Shown piece by piece: positions 13,463-20,642 of a stretch of 23,484 nt of DNA. Numbering within the stretch: position 1 is the stretch's first letter; every line of letters starts with the position of its first letter. This stretch comes from an uncultured bacterium. GTDB lineage: Bacteria; Planctomycetota; Planctomycetia; Pirellulales; UBA1268. The position numbers were made by a program, and so were the translations under genes. The DNA lies in NCBI GenBank assembly GCA_937959175.1, contig CALGAS010000590.1, positions 1 to 23,484 on the forward strand. Reading direction: 5' to 3'. The notes below the pieces were generated by a model that worked only from the letters and a program-made list of their open reading frames with translations, was not told the origin of the DNA and searched no databases.

Positions 13463-14112
13463 GCCCGCTGGTCTGGATTCTCCTGCTGCTGGCCGTCGGG
13501 CTGGCCCTGATCCTGCTCGAGGTCTTCGTGCCATCGGGCGGCGTGCTCGGGATGCTGGCGGTGACGGCGCTGGTGGTGGGCATCGTGATGGCCTTCCTCG
13601 AAGGGGGTGTGGCGACGGGGATGGCCGTGCTGGGAGGATCATTTGTCGCCGTGCCGGCCGTGCTGATGCTCGCCTTTCGCTGGTTTCCCTCGACGCCGCT
13701 GGGGCGGCGTGTCCTGCCACCGCCTCCCGAGCCGGAAGAGGTGCTCCCCGACGCCGCCGGCCGCCGCCGGCTCCGCGGGCTTGTCGGCCGCGCGGGCCGG
13801 ACGACGAGCGACCTGATGCCCTGGGGGCAGATCGAGCTCGACGGCGAGCGGTTTGACGCCCTGAGTGAAGGGCCGGCGATCGCCAGGGCCACGCCGGTGG
13901 AGGTCGTGGGGCTCGAGGGGCGGGCGCTGGTGGTGCGGGCCGCCGTCGTCCCGCCGCCGCCGGTTGCGGTCGAGCCGTCCGCCCCCGAGCCGTCCGCACC
14001 GTCATCGCCCCGACTCTCCAGCGTGCTCGAGGAGTTTGATTTCGAGGATCTCCAGCGAAATGAACGAGGTTCCGGCTCGCTTGACTCGCCGCCCTCCGCG
14101 AACCAGTCTTAA
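13459..14112 (+). CDS. Short NfeD-like membrane protein
   Basis: This 217-residue protein starts at an ATG that overlaps the stop of the long NfeD (ATGA), so translation is probably coupled. The first 80 residues hold transmembrane segments with the NfeD-type LILLEVFVPSGGVLGMLA pattern. A soluble beta-rich domain (about 108-170) has the motif LVGRAGRTTSDLMPWGQIE and ends in VEVVGLEGRALVV, matching the C-terminal OB-fold of NfeD. The tail (about 175-217) is Pro/Ser/Glu-rich and probably disordered. It lacks any protease domain. Having both a long and a short NfeD before floA suggests a membrane scaffold of two NfeD types with FloA. Short NfeD proteins usually partner stomatin- or flotillin-like proteins. 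Confidence 0.88.
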   Translation: MSPLVWILLLLAVGLALILLEVFVPSGGVLGMLAVTALVVGIVMAFLEGGVATGMAVLGGSFVAVPAVLMLAFRWFPSTPLGRRVLPPPPEPEEVLPDAAGRRRLRGLVGRAGRTTSDLMPWGQIELDGERFDALSEGPAIARATPVEVVGLEGRALVVRAAVVPPPPVAVEPSAPEPSAPSSPRLSSVLEEFDFEDLQRNERGSGSLDSPPSANQS

Positions 14113-14205
14113 CGAAAGGGTTGTGAGTCCGTTTCGGCGGGGTCCGACTGCCCCTTGCCTGCTGGGCCACGTTGCCCCGCCTCCTCATCCGGAGTCTCTG
14201 CTGCC

Positions 14206-15231
14206 ATGAACTTTCTGCCGCTCATCTTGCTCGGTCTGGCCATCCTGGTGGTGCTGGTCATTTTCGGGCTGGTCGCCCGGTACCTGCGGCTCTGGGTGCA
14301 GTCCTACGCGTCGAGCGCCGGGATCGGGCTGTTCGACATGGTGGCGATGAGCTTCAAGAAGGTGAGCCCGACAGTCATCGTCCGCAGCAAGATCATGGCG
14401 GTGCAGGCCGGTCTGGGTGATGCCAGCGGCATCACGCGGCAGGCTCTCGAGGCCCATTATCTCGCCGGCGGCCGGGTTCCGCTGGTGGTTCAGGCCTTGA
14501 TCGCCGCCAACAAGGCGAAGATCACCGAGCTCGACTTCAAGCGAGCAGCCGCAATCGACCTCGCCGGCCGCAACGTCCGCGAGGCGGTCCAGACATCGGT
14601 CTATCCGAAGGTAATCGACTGCCCTGGCAAGAACAGCGGCCGGGCTTCGCTCGATGCGGTGGCCAAGAACGGCATTCAGCTCAAGGTCAAGGCCCGGGTG
14701 ACGGTGCGGACCAATCTCTACCAGTTGATCGGCGGAGCCACCGAGGAGACGATCATCGCCCGGGTCGGCGAGGGGATCGTCTCGGCGATCGGCTCGGCCG
14801 AGCGGCACACCGACGTGCTCGAGAATCCCGACGTCATCTCCAAGACAGTCCTCGGGCGGCGGCTCGATGCCAACACCGCGTTCGAGATCGTCTCGATTGA
14901 CATCGCCGACATCGACGTCGGGGCGAACATCGGCGCCCGCCTGCAGGCCGATCAGGCCGAGGCCGACACCCGTGTCGCCCGGGCCAAGGCGGAGGGCCGG
15001 CGGGCGATGGCCGTGGCACGCGAGCAGGAGATGATCGCCAGCATCGAGGAGAGCCGGGCCGGACTCGTTGATGCCGAAGCCGAGGTGCCCAAGGCGGTGG
15101 CCGAGTCGCTGGCCGGCGGCCAGCTCGGCATCTTCGATTATTATCGGCTCCGGAACCTGCAGGCCGACACCGAGATGCGGCGATCGATTGCGACGCCGCC
15201 GGCCTCGCTGCCGGTGGCGACAGCATCCTGA
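14206..15231 (+). CDS. floA: Flotillin-like protein FloA
   Basis: FloA is a membrane-associated SPFH-related scaffold that organises functional membrane microdomains. The 341-residue product is close to the usual length (B. subtilis FloA, 331). It has a hydrophobic N-terminal segment (about 4-26), an SPFH-like core, then an Ala/Glu-rich coiled-coil region with the family pattern LQADQAEADTRVARAKAEGR and the C-terminal signature LGIFDYYRLRNLQADTEM. The ATG at 14206 puts the hydrophobic segment at the N-terminus. GGAG lies 11 nt upstream, a somewhat long spacing. It follows the short NfeD by 93 bp, with no terminator between them. The same neighbour order, NfeD then FloA, is known from Bacillus (yqeZ-yqfA), which supports joint function. 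Confidence 0.95.
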   Translation: MNFLPLILLGLAILVVLVIFGLVARYLRLWVQSYASSAGIGLFDMVAMSFKKVSPTVIVRSKIMAVQAGLGDASGITRQALEAHYLAGGRVPLVVQALIAANKAKITELDFKRAAAIDLAGRNVREAVQTSVYPKVIDCPGKNSGRASLDAVAKNGIQLKVKARVTVRTNLYQLIGGATEETIIARVGEGIVSAIGSAERHTDVLENPDVISKTVLGRRLDANTAFEIVSIDIADIDVGANIGARLQADQAEADTRVARAKAEGRRAMAVAREQEMIASIEESRAGLVDAEAEVPKAVAESLAGGQLGIFDYYRLRNLQADTEMRRSIATPPASLPVATAS

Positions 15232-15254
15232 GCGGCAGCCCCGGCCGTGTGACG

Positions 15255-15263
15255 AGGAGGTGA
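15255..15263 (+). promoter_or_regulatory. Strong Shine-Dalgarno AGGAGGTGA
   Basis: A near-perfect anti-16S match lies 4 nt before the ATG at 15268, counted from its last base. It is the strongest ribosome-binding site in the window, where most genes have weak ones. It fixes the start of the small membrane protein. Confidence 0.75.
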
Positions 15264-15267
15264 GGCG

Positions 15268-15837
15268 ATGCAACCGGTCGACATGCTGCTTGTAGCGGCC
15301 CGAGGCGACTGGCTCGAGGGCCTTCTGCCGCTCTTGTTTGTCATCATCTGGGTCGTCTCCCAGGTGCTGGGCCTGTTTCGCAAGGCGGCGAAGCAGCCGG
15401 GAGAGCAGCCGGCCCCGCCCCGCCGGCCTGCCGCTGGTCGCGGACCGGTGGACGCAGGCGGCGATTCGATTGATGAGGAGATTGAGGAGTTTCTGCGGCG
15501 GACGCTGCAGTCGGGTGAGCGGCAGCGCCGCGGCGGTCGCTCCTCGCAGTCGAAGCGGCGGGGTCCGCGGTCGAAGCAGCGACGCCGGCAGGAGGGGCTG
15601 GAGGCGCCCCCGCCGTTGCCGGCCGCGGCCGGAACGCGCGAGGATGTCGCCAGCCATGTGGCCACCGCCTTCGCGCACGACCTGGCGCATGAATCACCGC
15701 TGGCCCGCGACGGATCCCCACAGCCTCAGGCAGCTTCGGCAGCCACCGAACTCCTCGCGGCCCTCCGCTCGCCTGGAGGACTGCGGCAGCTGATCCTGAT
15801 GCGGGAGGTGCTCGATCGTCCGACCGATCGTTGGTGA
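15268..15837 (+). CDS. Small membrane protein at the end of the FloA operon, unknown function
   Basis: This 189-residue protein is not assigned to a family. One transmembrane segment (about 15-37, WLEGLLPLLFVIIWVVSQVL) is followed by a Pro/Arg-rich cytoplasmic-type linker. A short acidic helix (about 67-77, SIDEEIEEFLR) and a strongly basic stretch (about 84-110) come next. The C-terminal helix LRQLILMREVLDRP (about 173-186) looks like a conserved docking motif. It begins 36 bp after floA with a strong Shine-Dalgarno, so it belongs to the same operon and may be an accessory of the FloA/NfeD assembly. That role is inferred from position only. Confidence 0.82.
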   Translation: MQPVDMLLVAARGDWLEGLLPLLFVIIWVVSQVLGLFRKAAKQPGEQPAPPRRPAAGRGPVDAGGDSIDEEIEEFLRRTLQSGERQRRGGRSSQSKRRGPRSKQRRRQEGLEAPPPLPAAAGTREDVASHVATAFAHDLAHESPLARDGSPQPQAASAATELLAALRSPGGLRQLILMREVLDRPTDRW

Positions 15838-15885
15838 TGAACCCGTTGGAGGGGCTCCCGACCGCTGCTGTCATCCGGCTGCTGT

Positions 15886-15979
15886 CACGCCCCGCGTCGT
15901 GGCAGGCCGGGTAGCCAGGTTTCCCCTGCTCGCCTGACCTCCCAGGAATCCCTTCCGGGGAGGGGTTTTGCGGGGCGTG
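15886..15979 (+). other. Possible structured RNA element downstream of the FloA operon
   Basis: A perfect 10-bp stem, CACGCCCCGC (15886-15895) with its complement at 15970-15979, closes a region with inner hairpins. One is CAGG-TTTCC-CCTG. Another is a CTCCC/GGGGAG stem with a loop of about 13 nt. The stretch has no convincing reading frame. It could be a small RNA, an operon 3' element or a REP-like sequence; strand is undecided. The rest of 15838-16265 holds the terminator and a weak promoter, and I see no gene in it. Confidence 0.3.
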
Positions 15980-16087
15980 GCGAGCTGTTTTCTCGGGGCA
16001 GGGAGACCCTCGGTTTTCGTGGCTTGAGCCCGGCCGGCGGCTGGTCTACAAGAGCGATGTCGGGCTGGTCGGACAGCTCGGCCGCGA

Positions 16088-16130
16088 GCGTGTAGACGAG
16101 GGAGCCCAAGCCTCGTCTACACGCTTTTTT
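16088..16130 (+). terminator. Strong intrinsic terminator
   Basis: A perfect 14-bp stem (16088-16101 with 16111-16124) has a 9-nt loop and is followed at once by six T residues. It works on the plus strand only. It lies 250 bp after the FloA operon and 135 bp before the SH3 gene, so it either ends the former or sits in a leader of the latter. An upstream copy of GTCTACA at 16044-16050 can pair with TGTAGAC inside the 5' arm. Confidence 0.9.
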
Positions 16131-16144
16131 CATGGCTTTCCGGC

Positions 16145-16173
16145 TTGTCGGAGCCGGCGGCGGTCTGTATCTC
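16145..16173 (+). promoter_or_regulatory. Candidate promoter of the SH3/GHKL operon
   Basis: TTGTCG (16145-16150) and TATCTC (16168-16173) are 17 bp apart, just after the terminator and about 92 bp before the ATG at 16266. The match is moderate, and chance matches of this quality are possible. Confidence 0.3.
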
Positions 16174-16265
16174 TCTTCGCCGCCTGCGGCCACGTGTGCG
16201 GCTTGGTGCCAGCCGTCGGTCTGTTGTCGATCTCCATGAGGTCTCGACCAATCGGAACGATTGCC

Positions 16266-17699
16266 ATGCGTTGGCTCGCCCTCTCGACCGTGAGTCTGCT
16301 TGCCGCTGGTGTCGTGGCCGGTGAGCAGCGGGAGCCAACGCTTCCGGTGACGGCGGGGGTGACGGCCAGCCAGACGCTTCTGCGGGCGGGGCCAGGCGAC
16401 GACTTTTATCCCACAGCCCGACTGGGACGTTCGACGGACGTCGAGGTCTGGGCGATCGATCCCTCCGGCTACTGTGCCGTGCGTCCGCTCGAGGGAAGCT
16501 TCAGCTGGGTGCGGGCGGCGGATGTCGAGATTCTCGAGGATGCGCCGCGGCGGCCAGGGCAGCCTGACAAGGACCGAGTCGGCGTGGTCGTGACCGACGC
16601 GGCCGTAGCCCGCATCGGTTCCCAACTCAACCACCTGCGGCACGTCAGCCAGGTAGCGCTCGAGGCAGGGGAACGGGTGGCCGTGCTCGAGCGGGTCAGC
16701 ATTCCGGCCGGCCGGCATGCGGGGGAGTGGCTGCGGATCAAACCCCCGGCCGGCGAGTTTCGCTGGGCCTGGGCGGCCGACCTCGATCTGCCGCCCGCAC
16801 TTGCGCCGATGGTGGACGAGACCCCGGTCGGAGCCGGGGCCGGGCTGGCCGCCGCCGCCGAGGCAATCGCCGCGGTCCGCGATGCCAGCGTGGCCGTCAC
16901 CCAGGCGGTCACCGATGCGGAGCCGGCCGTCGGGGCTGGTGCAGCCGACGCTGAACCAGGCATGTTCGCGGATCCTGCCGGGGTCGTGCGGCTGCTTTCC
17001 GGCTGGCTGCCGCGGGGCACGAACGTCTTCGATCTGAGCTCGCCGCCGGCAGCCCCGGCCGTGGCCGGCGGTGCGGCCGCCGTGCCCGCTGATGAACTGG
17101 CCGACATCGACCTGGCCCTCTCGCTGGCGGTGGCCGGGCCGAGCGAGCAGTGGAACCTTTCGCCGATTCGCGAACGCCTCCGGCTGGCTGCCACGCGGGC
17201 GACCAGCGGCGACGAGCGAACCCGCGCCGAGGCGATCGACGCCCGGCTCTCGCGGTTCGAAGCGATCCAGGCCAGGCAGCAGGCCCTGGTGACTCCCGCT
17301 GAGCCGGCCGACTCGCCCCTCCGGCTGGGCAGCATGTGGTCGAGTCTCTCGACGCTCGGCTCGCGGCCGATCCGACCGGGCGTCCTGCCCGGAGGCCGCC
17401 CGGCCGACGGCCGGCCCGACTGGACACCCCCGGATCAGATGGAGACGACCGGCCGGCTGGCGACCGTGATCTCGCGGCGGCCCGACGCCCCGCGATGGGC
17501 CCTGGTCGACGGCAGCAACAACGTGCTGGTCTTTGTGACGCCCCGGCCGGGCGTCAGCCTGGCGCCGATGGTCGGCCAGCAGGTCACCGTCCGCGGCGCG
17601 CGGGGCTACATGCCGGAATACAAGCGGCCCTACCTGGTCGCTTCCGAGGCCCTGCCCCGGGTGGCCGAGGTGCCGTCGCCCAGCGGCGGCCCACGGTAG
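16266..17699 (+). CDS. Secreted protein with two SH3-like domains
   Basis: This 477-residue protein has a clear signal peptide (WLALSTVSLLAAGVVAG, about 3-19). Two SH3b-like domains follow at about 28-90 and 105-175. Each ends in a W-V/A-x-AAD-type strand (SWVRAADVE, AWAADLD), as in bacterial SH3 folds. The middle (about 180-395) is Ala/Pro-rich with helical parts. The C-terminus (about 396-470) reads as an OB-like beta-barrel: TGRLATVISRR, then LVFVTPRPG, then VGQQVTVRGARGY. Secreted SH3b domains often bind peptidoglycan or protein partners; no enzyme motif is seen. The ATG at 16266 places the signal peptide at the N-terminus; an upstream in-frame ATG would not. The GHKL ATPase gene starts 23 bp after its stop, so the two are likely co-transcribed. 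Confidence 0.85.
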   Translation: MRWLALSTVSLLAAGVVAGEQREPTLPVTAGVTASQTLLRAGPGDDFYPTARLGRSTDVEVWAIDPSGYCAVRPLEGSFSWVRAADVEILEDAPRRPGQPDKDRVGVVVTDAAVARIGSQLNHLRHVSQVALEAGERVAVLERVSIPAGRHAGEWLRIKPPAGEFRWAWAADLDLPPALAPMVDETPVGAGAGLAAAAEAIAAVRDASVAVTQAVTDAEPAVGAGAADAEPGMFADPAGVVRLLSGWLPRGTNVFDLSSPPAAPAVAGGAAAVPADELADIDLALSLAVAGPSEQWNLSPIRERLRLAATRATSGDERTRAEAIDARLSRFEAIQARQQALVTPAEPADSPLRLGSMWSSLSTLGSRPIRPGVLPGGRPADGRPDWTPPDQMETTGRLATVISRRPDAPRWALVDGSNNVLVFVTPRPGVSLAPMVGQQVTVRGARGYMPEYKRPYLVASEALPRVAEVPSPSGGPR

Positions 17700-17722
17700 C
17701 GGACGGTCAGAAAAGCCGTACG

Positions 17723-19462
17723 ATGGGTCGCATGACGACCCGCACCGATCCAACGGCCACCGGAACGCTCCAGATCGGTGACCAGTGGAACGCGATCACC
17801 ATCATCGCCCACTCGCAGACCCATCCGCTCAAGGCGATCTGCGAACTGACCGAAAACGCCATCGACGCCGGCGCTACGACGGTGCGGATCATCCGTCGCC
17901 GGCGGCAGGGGCAGGCCTTCATCGAGTTTGAGGACGACGGCCGCGGGGTCGCCACGGATGCCGAGGGACGGCCCGATTTCGGGCGGATTGCCACCCATCT
18001 CTGCGACTCGATGAAACGCCGGCTCGACGCCCCGGCCCGGCGGGGCGTGCACGGCGAGTTTGGCATTGGCCTGCTGAGTTTCTGGAGCCTCGGTGAAAAC
18101 CTCACCATGACCTCGGCCGGCCGGGACGGCCGGGCCAGCGAACTGCGGCTGATCCGCGGCCAGCGGGAGTATCAGATCCGGCCGGTCGGAGGAATGCTCG
18201 CCGCCAGCGGCACCCAGGTGGTGGTCGGGCCACTCCTCGAGGCGACCCGCAATCTCGTCACCGGCGAGAAGATCGCCCGCTATCTGTCGGCGGAACTCCG
18301 CGACCGGATTCGCCGCTCCGGCGTGCAGATCCTCGTCATCGACAACATCGCTCGCAAACGGCTGGCGGTCACGCCCCGGGAGTTTGCCGGCGAGCGGCTC
18401 GAGATCCCCCGCCGCTATCCGACTCCGCTGGGCGACGTGCAGGTGGAGATCTACCTGCGGGACGAGAGCGGACCCGGCGGCGGCATCGCCCTCTGCAAGG
18501 ACGGAACTCGCGTCCTGCCGCAGATCAGCGATCTGCTCTCCTTTCAAGGCCCGCCCTGGGCCGATGGCAGGCTCGAGGGAATCATCGATTTCGAGCCGCT
18601 GGCGCTCGCCCCGGGAACGCGGGGGGGCGTGGTGGCCGATGCGGCGCTCGAGGCACTCGCGTCCACCGGCGAGGCGATCGCCCGGGACATGCTGGCGGCC
18701 CTTGCCGAGCGGGACGAAGCCGAGGCGGAGCGGGCTAGCCGGCAACTCCTCAAGCAGGTCCACAAGGCCTTCACGACGGCCCTCTCGCAGCTGCCTGCCG
18801 AGGAGTATCTTTACTTCGACATTCCCAAGCCCGGTGCCGCCCGCCAGGCGGCGGAGCCGGGCTCGGGCCAGCCGGGTCTCTTCCGCCACGATCCGGGGCC
18901 ACCGGCGACAGTCACGATCTCACCGCGGCATCCCCGGCACCGGCCCGGCGAGGAGGTCCGGCTCTCGGCGCGGGTCGCCGATGCCGACGGCCATCGCATC
19001 AGCGACGACGTCAGCCTTCATTGGCGGATCGTCTCGGGAACCACCTGGCTGACCGCTGATGCCGCCGCCTGCCTGGTGCACGGCGACCAGGAGGGGCTGG
19101 CGACGGTCGAGGTGCTCGCCAGGCAGGGTGACCTCGAGGTCCGCGACCGGGTCGAGGTCCGCTGCGTCAGCGAGCTGCCGGCGGCGGTGGCCCCGGGCAG
19201 ACGGGGGCTTCCCTCCTACCGCCTCGCGGCCGAGCCTGGCCAGCTCTGGCGGTCGCGATACGAGGCCGCCGCCAACGAGATCGTGATCAACTCGGCCCAT
19301 CGCGATTTTCTCGCCAGCCGCTCCTCGGCAGGCCGTCATCGGCGGTACATCGGCAAGCTCTACGCCAAGGAGGTCGTGCTCTCCAACTTCCCCGACGGCT
19401 CGCCGGCCGAGGCGCTCGAGCGGCTCGTGGAGCTGACCCTTCGCACCGACGACGCTTTGTAG
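17723..19462 (+). CDS. GHKL (HSP90/MutL-like) ATPase with an Ig-like domain
   Basis: This 579-residue protein has the three ATP-binding motifs of the GHKL fold: the N-box ELTENAIDAGA (41-51), DDGRG (71-75) and GEFGIG (111-116). The ENAIDAG form is typical of MutL- and HSP90-type members rather than histidine kinases, and no kinase or MutL endonuclease motif follows. A middle alpha/beta part (to about 350) could be the transducer domain. Residues about 393-482 look like a bacterial Ig-like beta-sandwich. A conserved-looking tail contains INSAHRDF and RRYIGKLYAKEV. No signal peptide is seen, so an Ig-like domain in a cytoplasmic ATPase is unusual. ATG 17723 was taken; ATG 17732 is an equally good start. 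The 3' end is only 14 bp from the convergent gene. Function is unknown. Confidence 0.88.
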   Translation: MGRMTTRTDPTATGTLQIGDQWNAITIIAHSQTHPLKAICELTENAIDAGATTVRIIRRRRQGQAFIEFEDDGRGVATDAEGRPDFGRIATHLCDSMKRRLDAPARRGVHGEFGIGLLSFWSLGENLTMTSAGRDGRASELRLIRGQREYQIRPVGGMLAASGTQVVVGPLLEATRNLVTGEKIARYLSAELRDRIRRSGVQILVIDNIARKRLAVTPREFAGERLEIPRRYPTPLGDVQVEIYLRDESGPGGGIALCKDGTRVLPQISDLLSFQGPPWADGRLEGIIDFEPLALAPGTRGGVVADAALEALASTGEAIARDMLAALAERDEAEAERASRQLLKQVHKAFTTALSQLPAEEYLYFDIPKPGAARQAAEPGSGQPGLFRHDPGPPATVTISPRHPRHRPGEEVRLSARVADADGHRISDDVSLHWRIVSGTTWLTADAAACLVHGDQEGLATVEVLARQGDLEVRDRVEVRCVSELPAAVAPGRRGLPSYRLAAEPGQLWRSRYEAAANEIVINSAHRDFLASRSSAGRHRRYIGKLYAKEVVLSNFPDGSPAEALERLVELTLRTDDAL

Positions 19463-19476
19463 ACCAACGCGGTGGC

Positions 19477-20394
19477 CTACTTGATGGCGTCGGCGGGGAG
19501 CCAGCGGGCGGCGAGTTCCTCGTGAACGCGCTCGCCGCCAGGATCACCGAGCGGTGGCTGCGGCGGGGTGCCGTGGCCGCAGGCCAAGGCGACAAGCAGC
19601 CTGCGGTCGGCCGGCTCGGTCCGGGGCATCCGGTCTGCCAGTCGGGCGACACCCGCCGGATTGCGGTCGGCGGCATCGGCAAACTGGCTGACGAACAGAC
19701 AGATCTCGTGGACGTTGCCAGCCGCCGAGCGGGCGATCAAAGGCTGCAGCGTGCGGGTCACGATCTCGAGCCCGATGCCGTCAACATCGAGAAAAGCCTC
19801 GAGCTCGATCTGCTGCTCAGGGAGGCGATCTGCGCCGGCGACCGTCTCGTGGCGGATGACCACCAAGCAGGAGCCCGTCAGGTCCTTGGGCGAGAGCGGA
19901 CCGGCGTAGCCGCCGCGGCCGTAGAGCACCACCAGACCGTTGCCGTCATGTCGTTCCCGGTGGAGCACGTGGATGCTGCCGGTCGTGCCGTAGCCGTCGC
20001 AGAGCTGCCAGCGGCCGGGGCCGACGGGATCGAGCGAGACGCGGCTGATGCCGAGCACCCGCCAGACGTCGACGAGGGCCTCGGGCTTGGCCAGGATGAA
20101 GTCCAACAGCGAGCGATTGCAGCGGATCATCTCAGCGGGGAGGCGGCGATGGATCGTGGTCGACTGCCGGAAATGATCGATCGTCTGCCGGGCCGCCGGC
20201 GTCATCCGATCGACCGGCAGCCGGTCGATCGCGCGGCTGCAGGCTGCCCGGCCGGCGGTGGCGACGTCGGCCAGGGTGGCCGTGATCCCGCCGCTGGCAG
20301 GCGGCCGTTCAGCCGCCTCGCTGCCTCGTCCTCCAGCCAGACTGCAGACCATTCCCAATCCCAGGGCCAACGCCGCAGCGGTTCGCGCGGTCAT
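19477..20394 (-). CDS. Secreted protein of unknown function
   Basis: I do not recognise the family of this 305-residue protein. A signal peptide is evident (TAAALALGLGMVCSLAGG, about 5-22). The mature part has a helical region with LPVDRMTPAARQTIDHF (about 60-76) and a core with WRVLGISRVSLDPVGPGRWQLCDGYGT (two overlapping stretches). It also has a beta-rich segment with GLVVLYGRGGYAGPL and a helical tail. Several cysteines are present, without a heme or metal motif. The ATG at 20394 is chosen to start at the signal peptide. It is divergent from the MMPL gene (248 bp apart) and convergent with the ATPase gene. The two gene ends share a bulged hairpin at 19459-19480, GTAG-ACC against GGT-CTAC, which could act as a weak bidirectional terminator. 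Confidence 0.8.
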   Translation of the reverse strand: MTARTAAALALGLGMVCSLAGGRGSEAAERPPASGGITATLADVATAGRAACSRAIDRLPVDRMTPAARQTIDHFRQSTTIHRRLPAEMIRCNRSLLDFILAKPEALVDVWRVLGISRVSLDPVGPGRWQLCDGYGTTGSIHVLHRERHDGNGLVVLYGRGGYAGPLSPKDLTGSCLVVIRHETVAGADRLPEQQIELEAFLDVDGIGLEIVTRTLQPLIARSAAGNVHEICLFVSQFADAADRNPAGVARLADRMPRTEPADRRLLVALACGHGTPPQPPLGDPGGERVHEELAARWLPADAIK

Positions 20395-20567
20395 GCCAGA
20401 ATCCCCCGTCGTGCCTCCCCTGGCGGCGCCGCCCCGGCACCGCACCCCACGCAGGGGAATCGGCTCGCAGCCGTCCGCGGGGCCAATGAATTTTCGTCAC
20501 GACGCGCGGGCCTTGCCCAGCCTTCCCAGACAGCCAGGGTCGGGTCGCACGCCGCCCCGAGCGTCTC

Positions 20568-20596
20568 TTGGCCCGGGGCGGGCCGATCCGTAGCAT
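20568..20596 (+). promoter_or_regulatory. Probable promoter of the MMPL transporter gene
   Basis: TTGGCC (20568-20573) and TAGCAT (20591-20596) are separated by 17 bp. They predict a start near 20603 and a leader of about 40 nt before the GTG at 20643. The same -10 style (TAG-N-AT) appears in the other plus-strand promoters of this window. Confidence 0.5.
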
Positions 20597-20642
20597 CCCG
20601 CCGGCGGCCGACCGAGCCGACCGATTCTGCTGACCGACCGCC

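Noticed and set aside
11888..14188. A 766-codon minus-strand frame opposite the NfeD genes
   Set aside because: The product is rich in Pro, Arg and His without domains, and it lies over two convincing NfeD genes. It is a GC-driven shadow.
15886..15979. Signal recognition particle (4.5S) RNA
   Set aside because: I compared both strands with the conserved SRP apical loop (GGTCCGGAAGGAAGCAGC type) and it is not present.
15885..17753. A 622-codon minus-strand frame across the terminator and the SH3 gene
   Set aside because: It runs through a strong intrinsic hairpin and is antisense to a gene with a clear signal peptide. No recognisable domain.
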